Part shown: in pieces, positions 48,348 through 60,612 of the stretch
How the letters are laid out: every line of letters begins with the position of its first letter
Numbering within the stretch: the first letter of the stretch is position 1
Source: Serinus canaria
Taxonomy: Eukaryota > Chordata > Aves > Passeriformes > Fringillidae
Direction: 5' to 3'
Length of the DNA stretch: 64,000 bases
NCBI RefSeq assembly: GCF_022539315.1
Contig: NC_066315.1
Coordinates: 48,713,174-48,777,173, forward strand
Made by a program: the position numbers and the translations under genes
Notes under the pieces: generated by a model
Seen by the model: the letters and a program-made list of their open reading frames with translations, nothing else
The model's database searches: none
What the model was told of the DNA's origin: nothing

Positions 48348-51300
48348 AATGATAGAACACAACAAATATGCACACATATAAATATACAGAGATTTATACA
48401 CACAAGATATTTTTAAGTATTGGCTTAAGATTTTAAGGATACCACAGAGGGCAGGGTTCAGGCCACAATATAAAGGACAGGTTTGCCTCTCCTCATAACA
48501 ACCATCATTAGCAGAAAAAATGCATTAATCCCATACTCCATGAAGCTTCAAAGCATCCGACTAGATGCGCTGTTTCTAAGTCTTATTCATCTTCTGACCC
48601 CACCACATGCAGAGTATTTGGCACTGTGTACGTGGGCAACATGGAGAGGAGACAGAGATGGAGGCTTCCCGGGTCTGCCACCACCTTGAGTGGTGACAGT
48701 CTGAAGAAATATGCCCAGAACTTTTGTTTTTTGGTTTTTTTTGTTATGAGAAGGATGCAACCTCAGGGATGCAAAATTCTCTTTAGAAGAAGAGATTAGG
48801 CAGATAGATCCTTGTGCTTCAAATGCTTTTGAGAGCTTTATTCACCCCCTCTTTCATTTCACCTTATTTAAAATTAACTTAAATTCTCACCTATACTTAA
48901 GCAGAAACCGTTGCCATGGTAACACTGGAGGTCGTCTAAATCCAGCATATGATGTAAGCAACACAAACGAGTCCCTATAGAAAGGGAAACTGGCACCACA
49001 CACAGACAGTTCTGCAAAGATTTCATATGGGGGGAGCAGAGGTGGGAGCAGCCCCTGTGCCACCGCCCCAGGAGGACCACAGCTCTCGACTGCAAGGCAC
49101 CCCTCATCCTTCTCCCTTTTCAGGCACACAAGGAGCTGAAAACACAGAAACCAAAGCTCTGTAATGAGCTGGGGAAAGTGTGCCCTCAGAGCTGACCCCA
49201 GCACTGATGTGTCTGAAAATCCCAGCTGAAGCACAAGCCCTGTTAGCTTGCTGCCAGCATGAGGTGAAAGAGGGAGCATGGATCACATCATCTTCCCCCA
49301 TCTCTGCATTTCCTGCCAGTTTGAAATGCCTGGCCCCTCCCCATTACTCCCACACCGCTGGTGTCCCACTGCCAGCTTGCTGGCTTGCCATGGGCAAAGT
49401 TGTGACTCAAGGGCCAAGGCAGCATCATCGTGCCTTGCACAGAGTTGGTCATACCCAGAACCAGAGGTACTATCAGGTTGAAGCAGGATTTGCTATCATC
49501 ACCTATCATCCCATGATTTTGATGTTTGTGGGATGTTCCAAATTGTCAGCACTCTTGGCTAAAATACCAAAGTCACCCACATAAGAACTGTAGTACTGAT
49601 CCATCCAGCTCTTACACTCCTCCTGACTCTGCCTGTAGCCCTGAAATGCAGGGTAAGAGGAGGTTAAGTCTTCACAATTACCTCCACCATTTCCTTTTTT
49701 GCTCAGTTCATTACTGGTTTCATGTAATGAAAAACTACCTCCACATCATTTCCCACAGACCACTTAGCTGCTATCAGAACAGCAACAATCGCTGATTTGA
49801 GTTGGAGCTGAAACAAAGAGACCATTCCTTCACTTATTGCCCAATGCATCTGATGAAAATTATTCCCCATGGCACCCTCACTGAGAGAAATCCTCTTTAA
49901 AAATACTTATTTCTCTTCCTTTTATGTGACTTGCCTATGTATTCACAGGCTTTCCAGGATTCTAATTCTCCTCCCTGACTTTCTGAATCCCAGGTTTCAT
50001 GGAATTTCTGTGTTCATAAATCCCTACAAAGAGTTGATTTAACCATGGAAACAAGATTAGATCTGAAAAGAGGGAATTTAAATAATAGATACTAACCTGC
50101 CATTATCCTACAAAATAAGGTGAGGTTTTTACAGCTGATAAGGCCAAAATAAAGGCTGTATTTTTCTGACCTTTTCCTTTTCTACAGACTGCTACATTAA
50201 CAGTCACAGAGCTTACAGTGGAGCTTTTATGACAAGGGTATCAGAATCTAGCATAGGAATTTAAGGAGGGCAGAGGCTATTTTTGTACAGCTGTCATTTG
50301 ATCTTCTTGGACTATTTCTATCCGAGTATTGTGAGGATACATATAGCAACATATAGCCTCTTTGACAAGAGCTCCTCCACTTCCTATGTTGAAAATTTAC
50401 TGGTAGTTTTGACTAATCAAATGATCAGGGAGTGGACTAAATAAAGCATTGTTATTGACATTTAAATAAGTGAATAAAATAAACAAAACCAACAACAGCT
50501 AGGAAAAAAAAAATTGCCTACCAGTGATGACTTTCCAGCTTTTGCAGCTCTCATTTCAGCTGTGGTTGCCTCCTCCAGATATTTTTTAAATCCATATAGA
50601 TGCACATATTGAGCCAGATATTCTCCTTCTTGTGATCTCTGGAGATTTCAGCTCTGTGGAATCTCAAAAAACTTACTGCTTCTGCTCACCTCCTGTTAGC
50701 TTGGCAAAATAAATCACACCAGAATTATGCTTTTCACTTAAATTTCTGGTATTTTAACATTTTTATTAAGCTAAGCAATTAGTGACAATGTACAATAGTT
50801 AATGGTGGTTTTCTAAATTTCAAAGATTATTGTTAATATTCCTACCTCCACATGTGAACCTGAAGTTGATTCACAGTGAAGTAAGTTAGACACAGTGACT
50901 TTTGAAAGTGTTCCTACTGTGCATGGTCTCAAACCTTATATAATTTCATTAAAACAGCAGAAATCAAATAAAAATTGGACTGAATAAGAATGCCACACCT
51001 TTTCAACTGCTTTATCCTGGTGTGAGTGACCGCCTAATATGCTAGTCAATGGGAAAACAGCTTTACATTTTTACAGCTTAAGAGGACATTTGAGCAATCC
51101 TCTGGGCTTCTGTTGAAATGGTCCACATAGGAGCACAGAAGAAAAATGAAACTTTCTGGCTGTGATTCAGGGCTTGCATTTTATTTATTTTAGTTTCTTT
51201 TTTTGACACTTCACCAATATTCTCTATCTACAAAGTTTAGGAGCCATCAGAAAAAATTAACCTTTGGCCAGAGACAGTTCTGCTATTGCAGAGAAGCTGG

Positions 51301-51687
51301 AGTAGGAGAGAAGGTCATGGGATGCTGCCAAGTATGTTCAAGCTGTACTCAACAATTCTGTGACGCAAACATCATCCCGTGCCCTTGTCAGACAGCATTC
51401 CTACCTGCACAAACAGATGTAGGGACTCTGCTTTTGGGCTTTGTGCAATCATGCATTCTAATCCCAAATGGGTGCCCAACATGCCATCATTTCTCATCAT
51501 CCTACAGTGTTTAAAAGTGTCTCTATCAATTTAGTCTCCAGCATGTTTTGCTGGCAATAACAAACCAAGGAATTAACTTGTTTGGAAACTGCTTTTCTTC
51601 TTAACAGCTAGGTAGCCGCAATAAGTTCAGTAGTCAGGGGAGGAAATCAGAACTCCTTGTCCATAATGGCAAAGTTAAATTCAAACC
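48348..51687. other. Gene-free region with GC-richer patch
   Basis: About 48950-49650 is less AT-rich than its surroundings and carries overlapping open frames on both strands (134 codons at 49180-49584 plus, 130 codons at 48887-49279 minus). Frames on both strands of the same interval are expected from composition, and neither shows a family motif. A good pyrimidine-tract acceptor ending TTTTCTACAG lies at 50187, but I find no convincing donor pairing. No gene called. Confidence 0.55.
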
Positions 51688-51776
51688 CCTTACAGCCCCA
51701 GTACCACACCAAATCAAAAAACCCTGGGAAGGCTCCCCAGGCTTTTTTGATTTGGTGTGGCACTGGAGCTGTAAGG
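51688..51776. repeat. Long inverted repeat, 41-bp arms, 7-nt loop
   Basis: Left arm 51688-51728 begins CCTTACAGCCCCAG and ends CCCTGGG. Right arm 51736-51776 begins CCCAGGC and ends GCTGTAAGG. The arms match at 38 of 41 positions, mismatching at arm positions 10, 16 and 35, around a 7-nt loop. In a minus-strand RNA two of the three mismatches become G-U wobbles. The 89-nt length and pairing are similar to microRNA precursors or to palindromic MITE remnants. No flanking TA or clear target duplication is seen, so the class is undecided. Confidence 0.92.
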
Positions 51777-54079
51777 ATCCCTGCTTTGCTACTGTCTGTA
51801 CATTATGTCTTCTACAAATGAAAGAGTCAAATTTCCATATATCCATCACATTCAGGAGAACTAAGCTTTTATTCACACACATAAAAAAAAAAAAAAAAAA
51901 GAAAAAAGCAGTGTGAAAGACTAGTCAGGGGAGACTCAGAATTGTGTACACAGAAAATACAGTATTCCAACCCCTGACCCAGAATGAGTTTCTTTCACAT
52001 ATCACATTCACTTACCACCATACACATATTTAAATGTATATATTTACATATAAATGACGCATGCATATATGTGTAGGTATATATGAATATATTTCTTCCA
52101 AAAGAAACAGCACAATATAAGAAGTAATATTACCTGCAACTGGGAGAGATCAGAGTTTTTCTGTGGAAGATGGAAGAGCCTGTATGCGAATGAAAGTAGT
52201 TGAGACCTTGCCTACCAGCTGAGACACATAAGCCACAATAATGAGTATGCTGTGAACCACATCAAGAGAGAAGACATTCTGCTCCACAGCTTGGATGAAA
52301 TGCATGCATGCAATCAGTTTAAGAGACCGGCTTTACTCTGCAACTGGTCAGTAACTGAATGTGCCCAATTACCACACATCAGAGGAGAAGAAAAAAATTG
52401 AGAAGCACAGGCCACTCAGTCACCTTTGCCCATTCATCCATAGGCTAAATGAAGGAACTGACCATGCTTCTTACCAACTTTCTTTCCTAAAATGGCCAGT
52501 TATGAAAAAAAAAATGGGTAATCAGATGCAATGTTTAGCTTGCTTATTTATAGAACCAGGCATGTCTCATTTAACTCTTAGCCTTAGCAGGTATGTCAAA
52601 TAGGGTGAGACATGATGAATGGCAGTTCTGGCAAAACCTGAATCATGTTGCTAGATAAGATGATTTCTTTACTGAAAAAGTGAATAATAACTGATGACTC
52701 TAAAAGTGGTCAAAGTTAATTTTGCATATTATTGGTGCAGTACCCATGTGATGATTTTTTTTTACTGAGCAAAGCTCTGTGGGAAAGTAGATGGGGAGAT
52801 ACAAGGTGTGTCGCATTCTGTATAACAAGGTAAAAGATTGGGCTGAAAATGGCAGGGAGGTCCCTATTTACTCCCTCTGTGCAGATGTAGTTGAACATCA
52901 ATACAGAGGTAATGTAGGAGATTCTTGAAATCACCTAAGGAGCTGGTAAAAGAAAGTGGGACTTGTTTAATGAGCTATTAAATAAGGTAAAGGCTTCCTC
53001 TGAATATTGATCTGACAAAGTGGCTGCAGTTACTAGGAAGATGCGCAGGCAGGCTGCTAAAGTGAGTCCATCTGGGTCTAGCTATAGACCTTCTTTGCCA
53101 TTTAGGTGGTATTTGAAGTGAGACAGGAATAAAAGCAGTTTCTAAGGCATTTAAAAGCATATCTCTGACACTTCAAGTCAACTGTCATTTTATTTCCAGG
53201 GCAGACATATAACTACTCTATGTGGAATTTATTTAGTATAAAGCAAGTCCTGGACAGGGTATCCATGGCTGGTTTCTCACACAGCCTCCATCAGAATAGC
53301 ATTGCCATTTTCAATCCACATGGATAATTTCTTACCCATGGTCTCGTCTCAGCTGCCTGAACTCCACTGAGAAGACAAAATAGCAGGGAGCAAATTAACT
53401 GCCAATTATTTTCTGAAGCTAGCTGTAGTACTTTTATGAGGAATATATTTTTTTCTTGGCCCAGAACACTTGAAATTAACAATTTTTCCTTTTCATTTTA
53501 TGGCATAGAAAAACAAGGCTGATCTTGAGGGAATATAAAATTTCCTTTTATATTCCAACAATGTCTACAAAGGAGAACACAAAACCTATGGCAAAACCTA
53601 GAACTGAAGTCCTTTTCCCTGAAACTTTATCCACCGTCAACAGTATATAACAAAACCCTACCAAATCTCTTTAGAAAATTATAGTATGTTGATAATATTT
53701 CTTTTTCCTTTATTTCACATGGCTTTTTTTCCCAGGCCTTCACTACACTGAGACTGTAAGCAAATTTTGAGAGAGGAGCATAAGGCAAGAACATGTTACT
53801 TATTGGTCCACTGTTTCAATAAAAGCATAAATTACTTCCCAAGAAGACCACCATGTCAAATATTATTTACATCTCCAGGAGCATACCTCCCCATTTCTTT
53901 AGTACACTGAATGAAATAACAGACAGAAGATGTAGTATAAATATTAGAAAAAGCCTCGCGGTCTACGATGTTATGAAATAAATTCCCTTGGAGAATATTA
54001 CAGGTCTTTCACTGGAACATCTAAGGTGTAACAGAGAATGCATTAACAGAGGTGCATCAGAAAAATATCTTAATCTCAC
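51777..54079. other. Gene-free AT-rich region
   Basis: No gene recognised. Open frames are at most 80 codons. The block contains an A18 run plus GA6 at 51883-51907 and a degenerate TA/TG-rich patch at about 52019-52095. The last 130 bases may be diverged CR1 continuing into the fragment at 54080. Confidence 0.6.
51883..51907. repeat. Poly-A tract (A18, then G, then A6)
   Basis: Simple A homopolymer following CACACACAT. No retroelement is recognised upstream. Confidence 0.9.
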
Positions 54080-54138
54080 AGATGGGCCAGATGACCTAAA
54101 AACGTTTTAACCTCTAATACATAGGATTCTATGTTATA
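54080..54138 (+). mobile_element. Short CR1 LINE 3' end
   Basis: GATGGGCCAGATGACCTAA, a diverged middle, then TTTTAACCTC and AGGATTCTATG. This follows the last 60 bases of CR1 (ggactagatgacct, then ccttccaacct, then gattctatg). The upstream part is too decayed to bound. Confidence 0.6.
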
Positions 54139-56452
54139 TGTTTTTTTCCCACTTTCCGTCTTTTCTGCCTGATTGCAAATCCCATTCAAATGCACATTTC
54201 TCCAGCACAAGGCAACCTATAAAATGGCACTCACCAATTATCTTAGCCATTTAATACCTACAGAGTCTGTCCTTTTGGAATGGTATAAGCCTATTTTTTC
54301 ACTGGATACGTCATTAGAATGGATCTGTCACTATGCTTCTGATGACTTGCACAAAATAAGAAGATAGGACTGATTGGAAATATGTTAATTATATTTTAAC
54401 CTTGCAATGCAAGTCAGAAAATATTAATGAGACTGAAATTTCAATTATTAATTATATACCGAGTAACATAATGCAGTTTTACAGTCTAATTCAGACACGT
54501 TCCTGAATAATTTAATTCTGAAAATGGTGTGACACAAAGGGCTTGGTTCAGTGTGAAATCAAGCAGTACTGGGAATGTAATAGTCTCAGGGCTGAGAAAT
54601 CAAAATTATTTACTCTCCCCCACCTACCAATTCAAATGTTCTTCCATGATAAAAATTATAACAGAAAACATAATCTCAGCATAATATCTCATCAAAGAGT
54701 ATGGCACCAACCAGTTATTTCTTACATTCATAGCAATGGCTAAAACCTGCATGCCAAAAACGTGTAGTTCCAAGTGTTTGACTGATGATGTTTGTTTCCT
54801 GATTATTTATCATGGGTTTTATCTGCTCTCTGCTAGATCTTCCTTCACAACACCTGTTTGTGTAAATGGTAATTTTTACTATTAGGGTATAGAATAGTTC
54901 ACTGGGCTAAGATGTGAAATAAGTTGTGGAATACAGAAAGTCTTCAGAGTTTTTTTACTGCCATAAAGCGAAAAGTAGACATCTTTCAAAAATATTTGTT
55001 AACCAAATTGTTTCCCATTCCTCCCTCCCCCACACCCCCAGTCCAAATGCACATATGCCTAGATTTTACTGAAAATCTGACAGACAAAGGATTTGAAGGA
55101 AATACTCCCATGCCTGAAAAAAAATCACATGCTGGCTACTGCAAGGTGAAGGTATGTGATCTTGGGATACCAGCCCCTGTTGTCTGTCACCCTTTAATCT
55201 CTCTGTCTGCCCCTTCACCATGCTCCTTTCCCTGCCCTCTGCATCTTAAAACACCTTGCATATGAAGGGCCGAACTGCACTTCTGCAAAACCTAACGGTT
55301 TTGGCAAACTGGCATTTTCTGACAGCAGTGAGCACCCATGACGCTTTTTGTTCGACACCCTGTCAGGGGCTGGGAGGATGAATGGAAGGGTGCAGGGAGC
55401 CTAACCAAGGAACATTTTTATAAGGCTTCTTACCAGTTTTCAGTGGGCTGCCTCATCCTTGCAAGCACATTTCAAGGCAAGGAGCTGAAAGGGTGACCCT
55501 GGTGCCACCCACACATCAGAGTATGAAACAGAAGGAAAACATGGTGACCATTATTCTTTTGTTGAAATCTATCCTGGATTCGCACTGCCATGAGAAGGGG
55601 TACAGATACAGGAGCCAGATGGAGCAAACACTGGTGTCTTTCAAATGCCACTACCACAGGGAAAGGCGTGCATGCACTCACACACACAAGCGAGGGAGGG
55701 AGCAGCAGCCTGAAGTGAGAAGAAATAAGGTTGCTGTGGGCAGGAGGGCTGGGAAAGGGAACAGATTGCTGCTCTGCTTCTTGCACCTGAGCGCCCTGCC
55801 AAATTGTCACTCAGGACAGAAGTGGCAGCAGAGCTGCAGCCAGTTAATCCCTGCCAAGCTGTCCCCAGCCAGCCTGAAGGGAGCCCACATGATCTCCCGC
55901 TCACCTCATATGCCTGCCAGCTTCCAGGTAGCCAATGTCATCAGGAAAGGACTGCTTCTCTGCATGTGCTTTTGTCTTTCTGGCTGAAATATGCCTCTCT
56001 GTGTGTCAGTGACGCAGGCTGAGCCATGGGGATACAAGCACTGGTACTGCAGGTTTTTCTGTTGTTGTTGGTTCTGACTGCAAAAAAATAACAGACACAC
56101 ACTCCTTTTAGAGGATAAAGTAAGTTTTCCAGCGCTGGTGAGAAATCTTGCAATGCAAACTGAATGAATACTGAAAACATGGGTGGCGTTATTTCTTTAG
56201 CTAGATAACTGTATTCTTTTCAACTCCTTCCTACCTGCACACTTCCACACTGCATAAAGAAATGTTCATTCTCAAACTTTGAGGGAGAAGAAGCCACATT
56301 GGCACAAATATCCACTCCCACGGGTGTCTGCTGACAAAGCCATCTTTGTGAAAGCACATTCAGGGTGCAAGTTACAGACACCAACAGAATGCAACATGGA
56401 GCCATCTAGTCACACACACCAAGTTGTTTATTATGGTTAATTTTATGGTTAT
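54139..56452. other. Gene-free region with a possible exon
   Basis: The longest ATG-initiated frame in the window lies here (164 codons, 55493-55987, plus), with frames on the other strand over the same interval. It has no recognisable domain, signal peptide or splice framing, and is probably chance in a less AT-rich stretch (about 55500-55950). The splice-framed segment at 55042-55151 is listed separately. Confidence 0.55.
55042..55151 (+). other. Splice-framed 110-bp open segment (possible exon)
   Basis: Preceded by a strong pyrimidine tract with CCTCCCTCCCCCACACCCCC followed by AG at 55040-55041, and followed by AAG then GTATGT, a good donor. One frame (codons in register with 55041) is open throughout and would read about 36 residues, including LDFTENLTDKGFEGN. 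I do not recognise the peptide. Chance co-occurrence of an acceptor and a donor 110 bp apart is common in 64 kb, so this is a weak candidate only. Confidence 0.12.
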
Positions 56453-56740
56453 GTGTAGAGGGTGATCTTGAGAGGGTGATCTTGTCCCCCAGTGAGTTAC
56501 AGCTGAACTAGTTGCTGAAGACTGGAGGCAGGCCTGATCTTGATGGGCTACACCTGTAATCAATAAGAACTAGTGATACGTAAGAGTAAGGAAAGAGGAG
56601 TGAGGAGAGTCAGATTACTACTGCGAGGCCCTGGAACAGTTAGTGTGTAGAGGACCTCCCTGTGAGGAACATCAAGAAGGTATGAAGGTCTGATAATATG
56701 AAATCCTTGTGCTATGATGATGATAGAACCTATGCTATCT
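56453..56740. repeat. Unidentified interspersed repeat-like segment, possibly LTR-derived
   Basis: Begins TGTGTAGAGGGTGATCTTG and carries GGCTACACCTGTAATCAAT, GAGGCCCTGGAAC and GAAGGTATGAAGG. This texture resembles solo LTRs of avian endogenous retroviruses, but I cannot name a family, find clean TG/CA ends or a target duplication. A 14-bp tandem duplication AGAGGGTGATCTTG (56457-56470 and 56471-56484) lies at its left edge. No viral coding sequence is visible. Confidence 0.2.
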
Positions 56741-58089
56741 AAGACAACAGTTATGAGGCTTTTTTTATTCTAATTATGCTTATTTAGGCAAAGCCGAAGT
56801 GCTCAGCATGGGAAGCACACACTGAGGCTGAGATTGCACTGTGTGAGATGAACATATCTTCTTGCTCCCTTGTGGAACACCACTAGTTTCATGCAAGATA
56901 AACAGCAGCAGAAATGTCTGCATAGAAAAATTGAAGATTCCTGTAATAGCAGCAGTGAAAGCAATATATGCCTCTGCTTATGCTTGTGGAAAATAAATTC
57001 AATTGACACAATTTGCACCTCTCTTGGCTCTGTTGCTTGCACGGCCTAAAAACCCTCCTTCTGCACCTCCTTCTCTTCCCCTACATTTTGCCCTGTAACT
57101 TGATGAAAGCAGCACTTATTCAGTTGGTATTTCTTTGACACCATATGTGCAATTTGCACCAAAAAAGGTTTTGACTAAAAACAGTGACATTTACTTCATA
57201 TTTCTTTCACAGGCAGAAGCATAGACTTAAATTTCTTTAAAAAAAATAAAAATCCCTAAAAATTCCTATCCCAGGATGAATCATAATTTTGCTTTTAAAT
57301 CTTTAGCATACACTAAACTCTATCTTGGTAATGCCACATATAATGATATTCTACAGCAAAGGCTTTCTTGCTTCACAGTGCCTTTTTAAAAATGATAATT
57401 TGATGCACAGAGACAAAACTGGGTGGGGAAAGAGATTGCTGGCTCAAGTTTTACAGAGTTAGAAAAATTCCAACATTGCCAAGCAAAAGAGTGAGAGGAG
57501 AGGATTAATCCCAAATGCAGAGGACTATCTTTCAGAACAATGAGCACAGCTCTGGTGACTGCAGAGCAAGCCTGCATTGTTCTGGGAAAATGCATTAGAC
57601 ACAAAGGACATTTTTTTCTCAGAAGAGCAGCAGGTTTTGTTTTGGTTTTTTTTTCTTACTCTTCCCCATCTCTTCTTTTTTTAAAAGACCTTATTTTCAA
57701 ATCTCATGAAACAGTGGGCAATGGCAACTTTCCTTTGTTGACAGCCATGCAAGTGAAAAACTACTATAGCTGTATTATTTTGCAGTATTATATAGAAATA
57801 CAGGAAGTTATCAAGCGTTATCAAATGTTGTACAATGAACATATTTCTACAAATCCACATAATTAATAATGGGCCTGGCTGAGTAGAAATACAGCTTTTT
57901 ATTTTAAAAAAAAATGCTTTGAACACAGGTTTGGCAAAGTAAATTACTTTAAGTTTTCTACTGTTAACCAAACCAGCATTATGATTTTTCATGCCATTTA
58001 GGGGACCTCAGTACTGAGTGTTTATGTTGCAAGCAGTTTTCCTCCACACATCACTAGACCCAGTGCAGTCTAAGCAGACACTACAATTT
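56741..58089. other. Gene-free unique sequence
   Basis: No gene recognised. The longest frames are 108 codons (57540-57866, plus) and 103 (57681-57992, minus), opposed to each other and without motifs. Confidence 0.62.
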
Positions 58090-58272
58090 CATAGAATTAA
58101 CCATAGAACCATTAATAGAATGATTAGGAAGGAATCATTGTAGGAAGGAATCTTAAAGGTATTTTAGTTCCCACTCCCCTAGCATGGGTAGGGACACCTT
58201 TCAGTACATCAGGTTGCTTGAAGCTCCATTCAGCCTGACTTTGAACTCTTCCAAGGATGGGGCATCCTGGAG
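58090..58272 (-). mobile_element. Short CR1 LINE 3' end
   Basis: The left edge carries CATAGAAT-type tail copies, then AGGAAGGAATCTTAAAGG, AGTTCCCACTCCCCTAGCATG, GGGTAGGGACACCTTTC, TCAGGTTGCTTGAAGC and TCTTCCAAGGATGGGGCATCC. These are antisense CR1 3'-UTR words in order. An 11-bp unit AGGAAGGAATC is duplicated near the tail. Only about 180 bp remain. Confidence 0.93.
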
Positions 58273-60520
58273 CAAAAATACATATATTGCCTTTGTTTAC
58301 AAAGCTTAACAAAGAGGATGTAGTGATTTTTCCAGTGACAACACAGAACTATTCACAGGGTAGGAGCAATGTTCAGATTAAGAGGGGACACAGAAAAGGC
58401 TGCATTTGCTTTAATGTATGTATAAGTATCAAATAAAAACTAAGCATTTCCCAACTAAAATTTAATTATTTTCTATTCTAGGTGTGGCATATCTATGTAT
58501 TAACTAATTCTATGATAGAGTAATCCAAGTGAACATTCAGTTTTGAAGGACTGCATCTTATTTATTTTTGCAACTTAACAGGTGTTCGTAAGCAAAAAGG
58601 TGGCTATTCATCCTCCTTTCCTGACATGCAGAAACCAATGCAGAGTTCTCTAGGAATCAGCTCACAGTATCAGTTATTATGGCTATTATTCTGCAAGCAG
58701 TTGTATATTTGTGCCTTAAAAAGTGATATTCATGCAGGAGACAAAGCAACACCACAGTGCAAGGACATAACCTCATATCATTGAAGACATTGAGAATTCT
58801 ATAAGGCAGTGAAACTGTTCTTAAGTGGTGGGTGAGCACATGACAGACAGGAACCTGAATCCATTGTTTGAAGGACAAGCTGAAGTGTATTGCTTAACAG
58901 AGTGGGAGGAGTGAAGAGAAACATTTTGTCCCTTCAGAGAAAAAGGCTTCACTAAGTTAAGATCTCATTGAATTTAGAGGCATCTTCTATCACCATGCAA
59001 AAATATCCTTATTGCTGAAGTCTTTGTCCACACTTCAGTTAGTCCAATATGGTTCTCCCTAGACAACCTACTTCTCAGAAACTCTTCCCTCAACTCCTAG
59101 TTCTCACTTTCACCCACAAACATCCTGCAAATCTAGAGCTGGGCAAGAATTGGAAACTGTAGCTTGAGGGAAAACACTTATTTCCAAAAATACTGTTGTA
59201 TCATTTGAAACTACACTTCAGAAATGTAAGAGCTTGCACACAAGGGAAATCTATATAAATATATATATATGCACATATAAATGTGTGTGTGTGTACACAT
59301 GTGTGTGTGTATTTAATAATTATTCTAGGAGATAGGAAATTGAATCCTTCAAAACAGTCCTCCAAAATTCTTTCCTTCACAGCTCTCCAATTGACCTCAG
59401 GCCTGGCAGCAAAACAGTAGGTTTTGCTAAGTAGAGTAAACACTCTTTGGAAATCTGCTTAACATGTATGCCCACCTTCATCAAAACTCTGACAGTTTTG
59501 AAGCAGCAAATTGTTAACAAGAACTGCCCCTGCAGAAAAGGAAAACCTGCATTTCAATCCAGGACCATATTGAATTCATCAGTCCATTTATGGCCATCTC
59601 ATTCTCTATTTCTTCCTCCTCCAGTGTGGTTCAGAAAATAGGATACTGACAGTTTTGTCAGCTGTTTGACTCTTATTAGTTCTACTGCTGAGCAAAACAG
59701 CAGTTGTGATCCCTTCATGATCCCATCCCTCGCTCACCTTGGTCTAGTTTAGCTGGCCAGCATTAAGTCTGGTGTAAGCCCCTGCAAGGTAATTAACTTC
59801 ACACTTAACTTCGTTGTATGCTTTATATCACAGGTCTTACAGGATTATGCTCCTAATTTGGGTGCCATACTACGTCCTTCGGTGTGCCCAGGTGAAAATT
59901 GTACAATGCAAAAAAGTGACCCGAGGACATGCATGTCCCTCTTTTGCCTGCCAAGCAGCAGTGCACATTCAAAACTGAGCACCTACATGGTGACACACAT
60001 ACCAAAGTGTGTCAAAGGCTGCTTAGAGAGAGAGGTACAGTAATGACACTGTTGTATAATTAGCCAGCTTAAGGCTGTTATATATTGCATCATTCTTTTA
60101 TCTTTGACAGGCTATAACTTCATAAGCTGCGGGACTAATGCTCACTTACCAACCCACACTTCCCAGGAGACCAAGATATTCTATGAAACAACTTCCCCAA
60201 GACACAGTTTTCCTCCCCCTATGTGAAACTCCATATTCTACTCCCACGAAAATACAAATCTAGCCATGCACCGGGTTGATAGCTGGATCCTTTGCCCTCT
60301 GTTCAGGCAGAATGGGGGTGGCTCCAGCTTCCCAGTGGGAATCAAACAGTAGCTGTCACATTTGAAGTTATTCACGAAATAAACTCTTATTCAGTTGCAT
60401 TGAGAAATCCTCAGTGAGGGAGGTGTTTATTCATGACAGCAGAAAGGAATGCAGGAAGCAATATCAATAATATTACATCTGTTTGCACATACTGCAGCTG
60501 TGGAAAATCCTTGAGCCCTG
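58273..60520. other. Gene-free unique sequence
   Basis: No gene recognised. The longest frame is 80 codons (59201-59443, minus), which crosses a microsatellite. It contains the AT/TG repeat at 59252-59315. Confidence 0.62.
59252..59315. repeat. Compound TA/TG dinucleotide repeat
   Basis: (TA)n followed by GCACATATAAA, then (TG)n interrupted by TACACA, then (TG)n. Likely length-polymorphic. Confidence 0.9.
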
Positions 60521-60612
60521 AGGTTTTAAGGCTAGATGGGACTACGGAGCCACTTGTATGACCTCCTGCAACACACTGATTTTCACCCTGTACTTCTTGA
60601 AATCAAGACCAA
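60521..60612 (-). mobile_element. Possible ancient CR1-type 3' end
   Basis: GTTTTAAGGCTAGATGGGA, then GACCTCCTGCAACACA, then TTTTCACCCTGTACTTCTTGA. This follows the antisense 3' end of an old sauropsid CR1 group familiar from turtle and crocodile genomes (aaggccagaaggga, tgacctcctgtataacaca, ttcacccagttaccc). It is more diverged than the other copies, so probably much older. Family assignment is from memory. Confidence 0.45.

Noticed and set aside
49180..49584. 134-codon plus-strand frame overlapping a 130-codon minus-strand frame
   Set aside because: Both strands are open in the same GC-richer patch, which is expected from composition. No motif or splice framing.
50161..50240. Acceptor-like TTTTCCTTTTCTACAG with a possible 50-bp exon
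   Set aside because: The donor is poor (GTATCA) and the segment is not convincing as coding.
55493..55987. 164-codon open frame, the longest starting at an ATG in the window
   Set aside because: No domain, signal peptide, repeat or family resemblance, frames on the opposite strand span the same interval, and the local sequence is less AT-rich, so a chance frame is the best explanation.
59858..60043. Cys-containing 61-codon frame considered as a secreted peptide exon
   Set aside because: No signal sequence, no splice framing and no recognised cysteine pattern.
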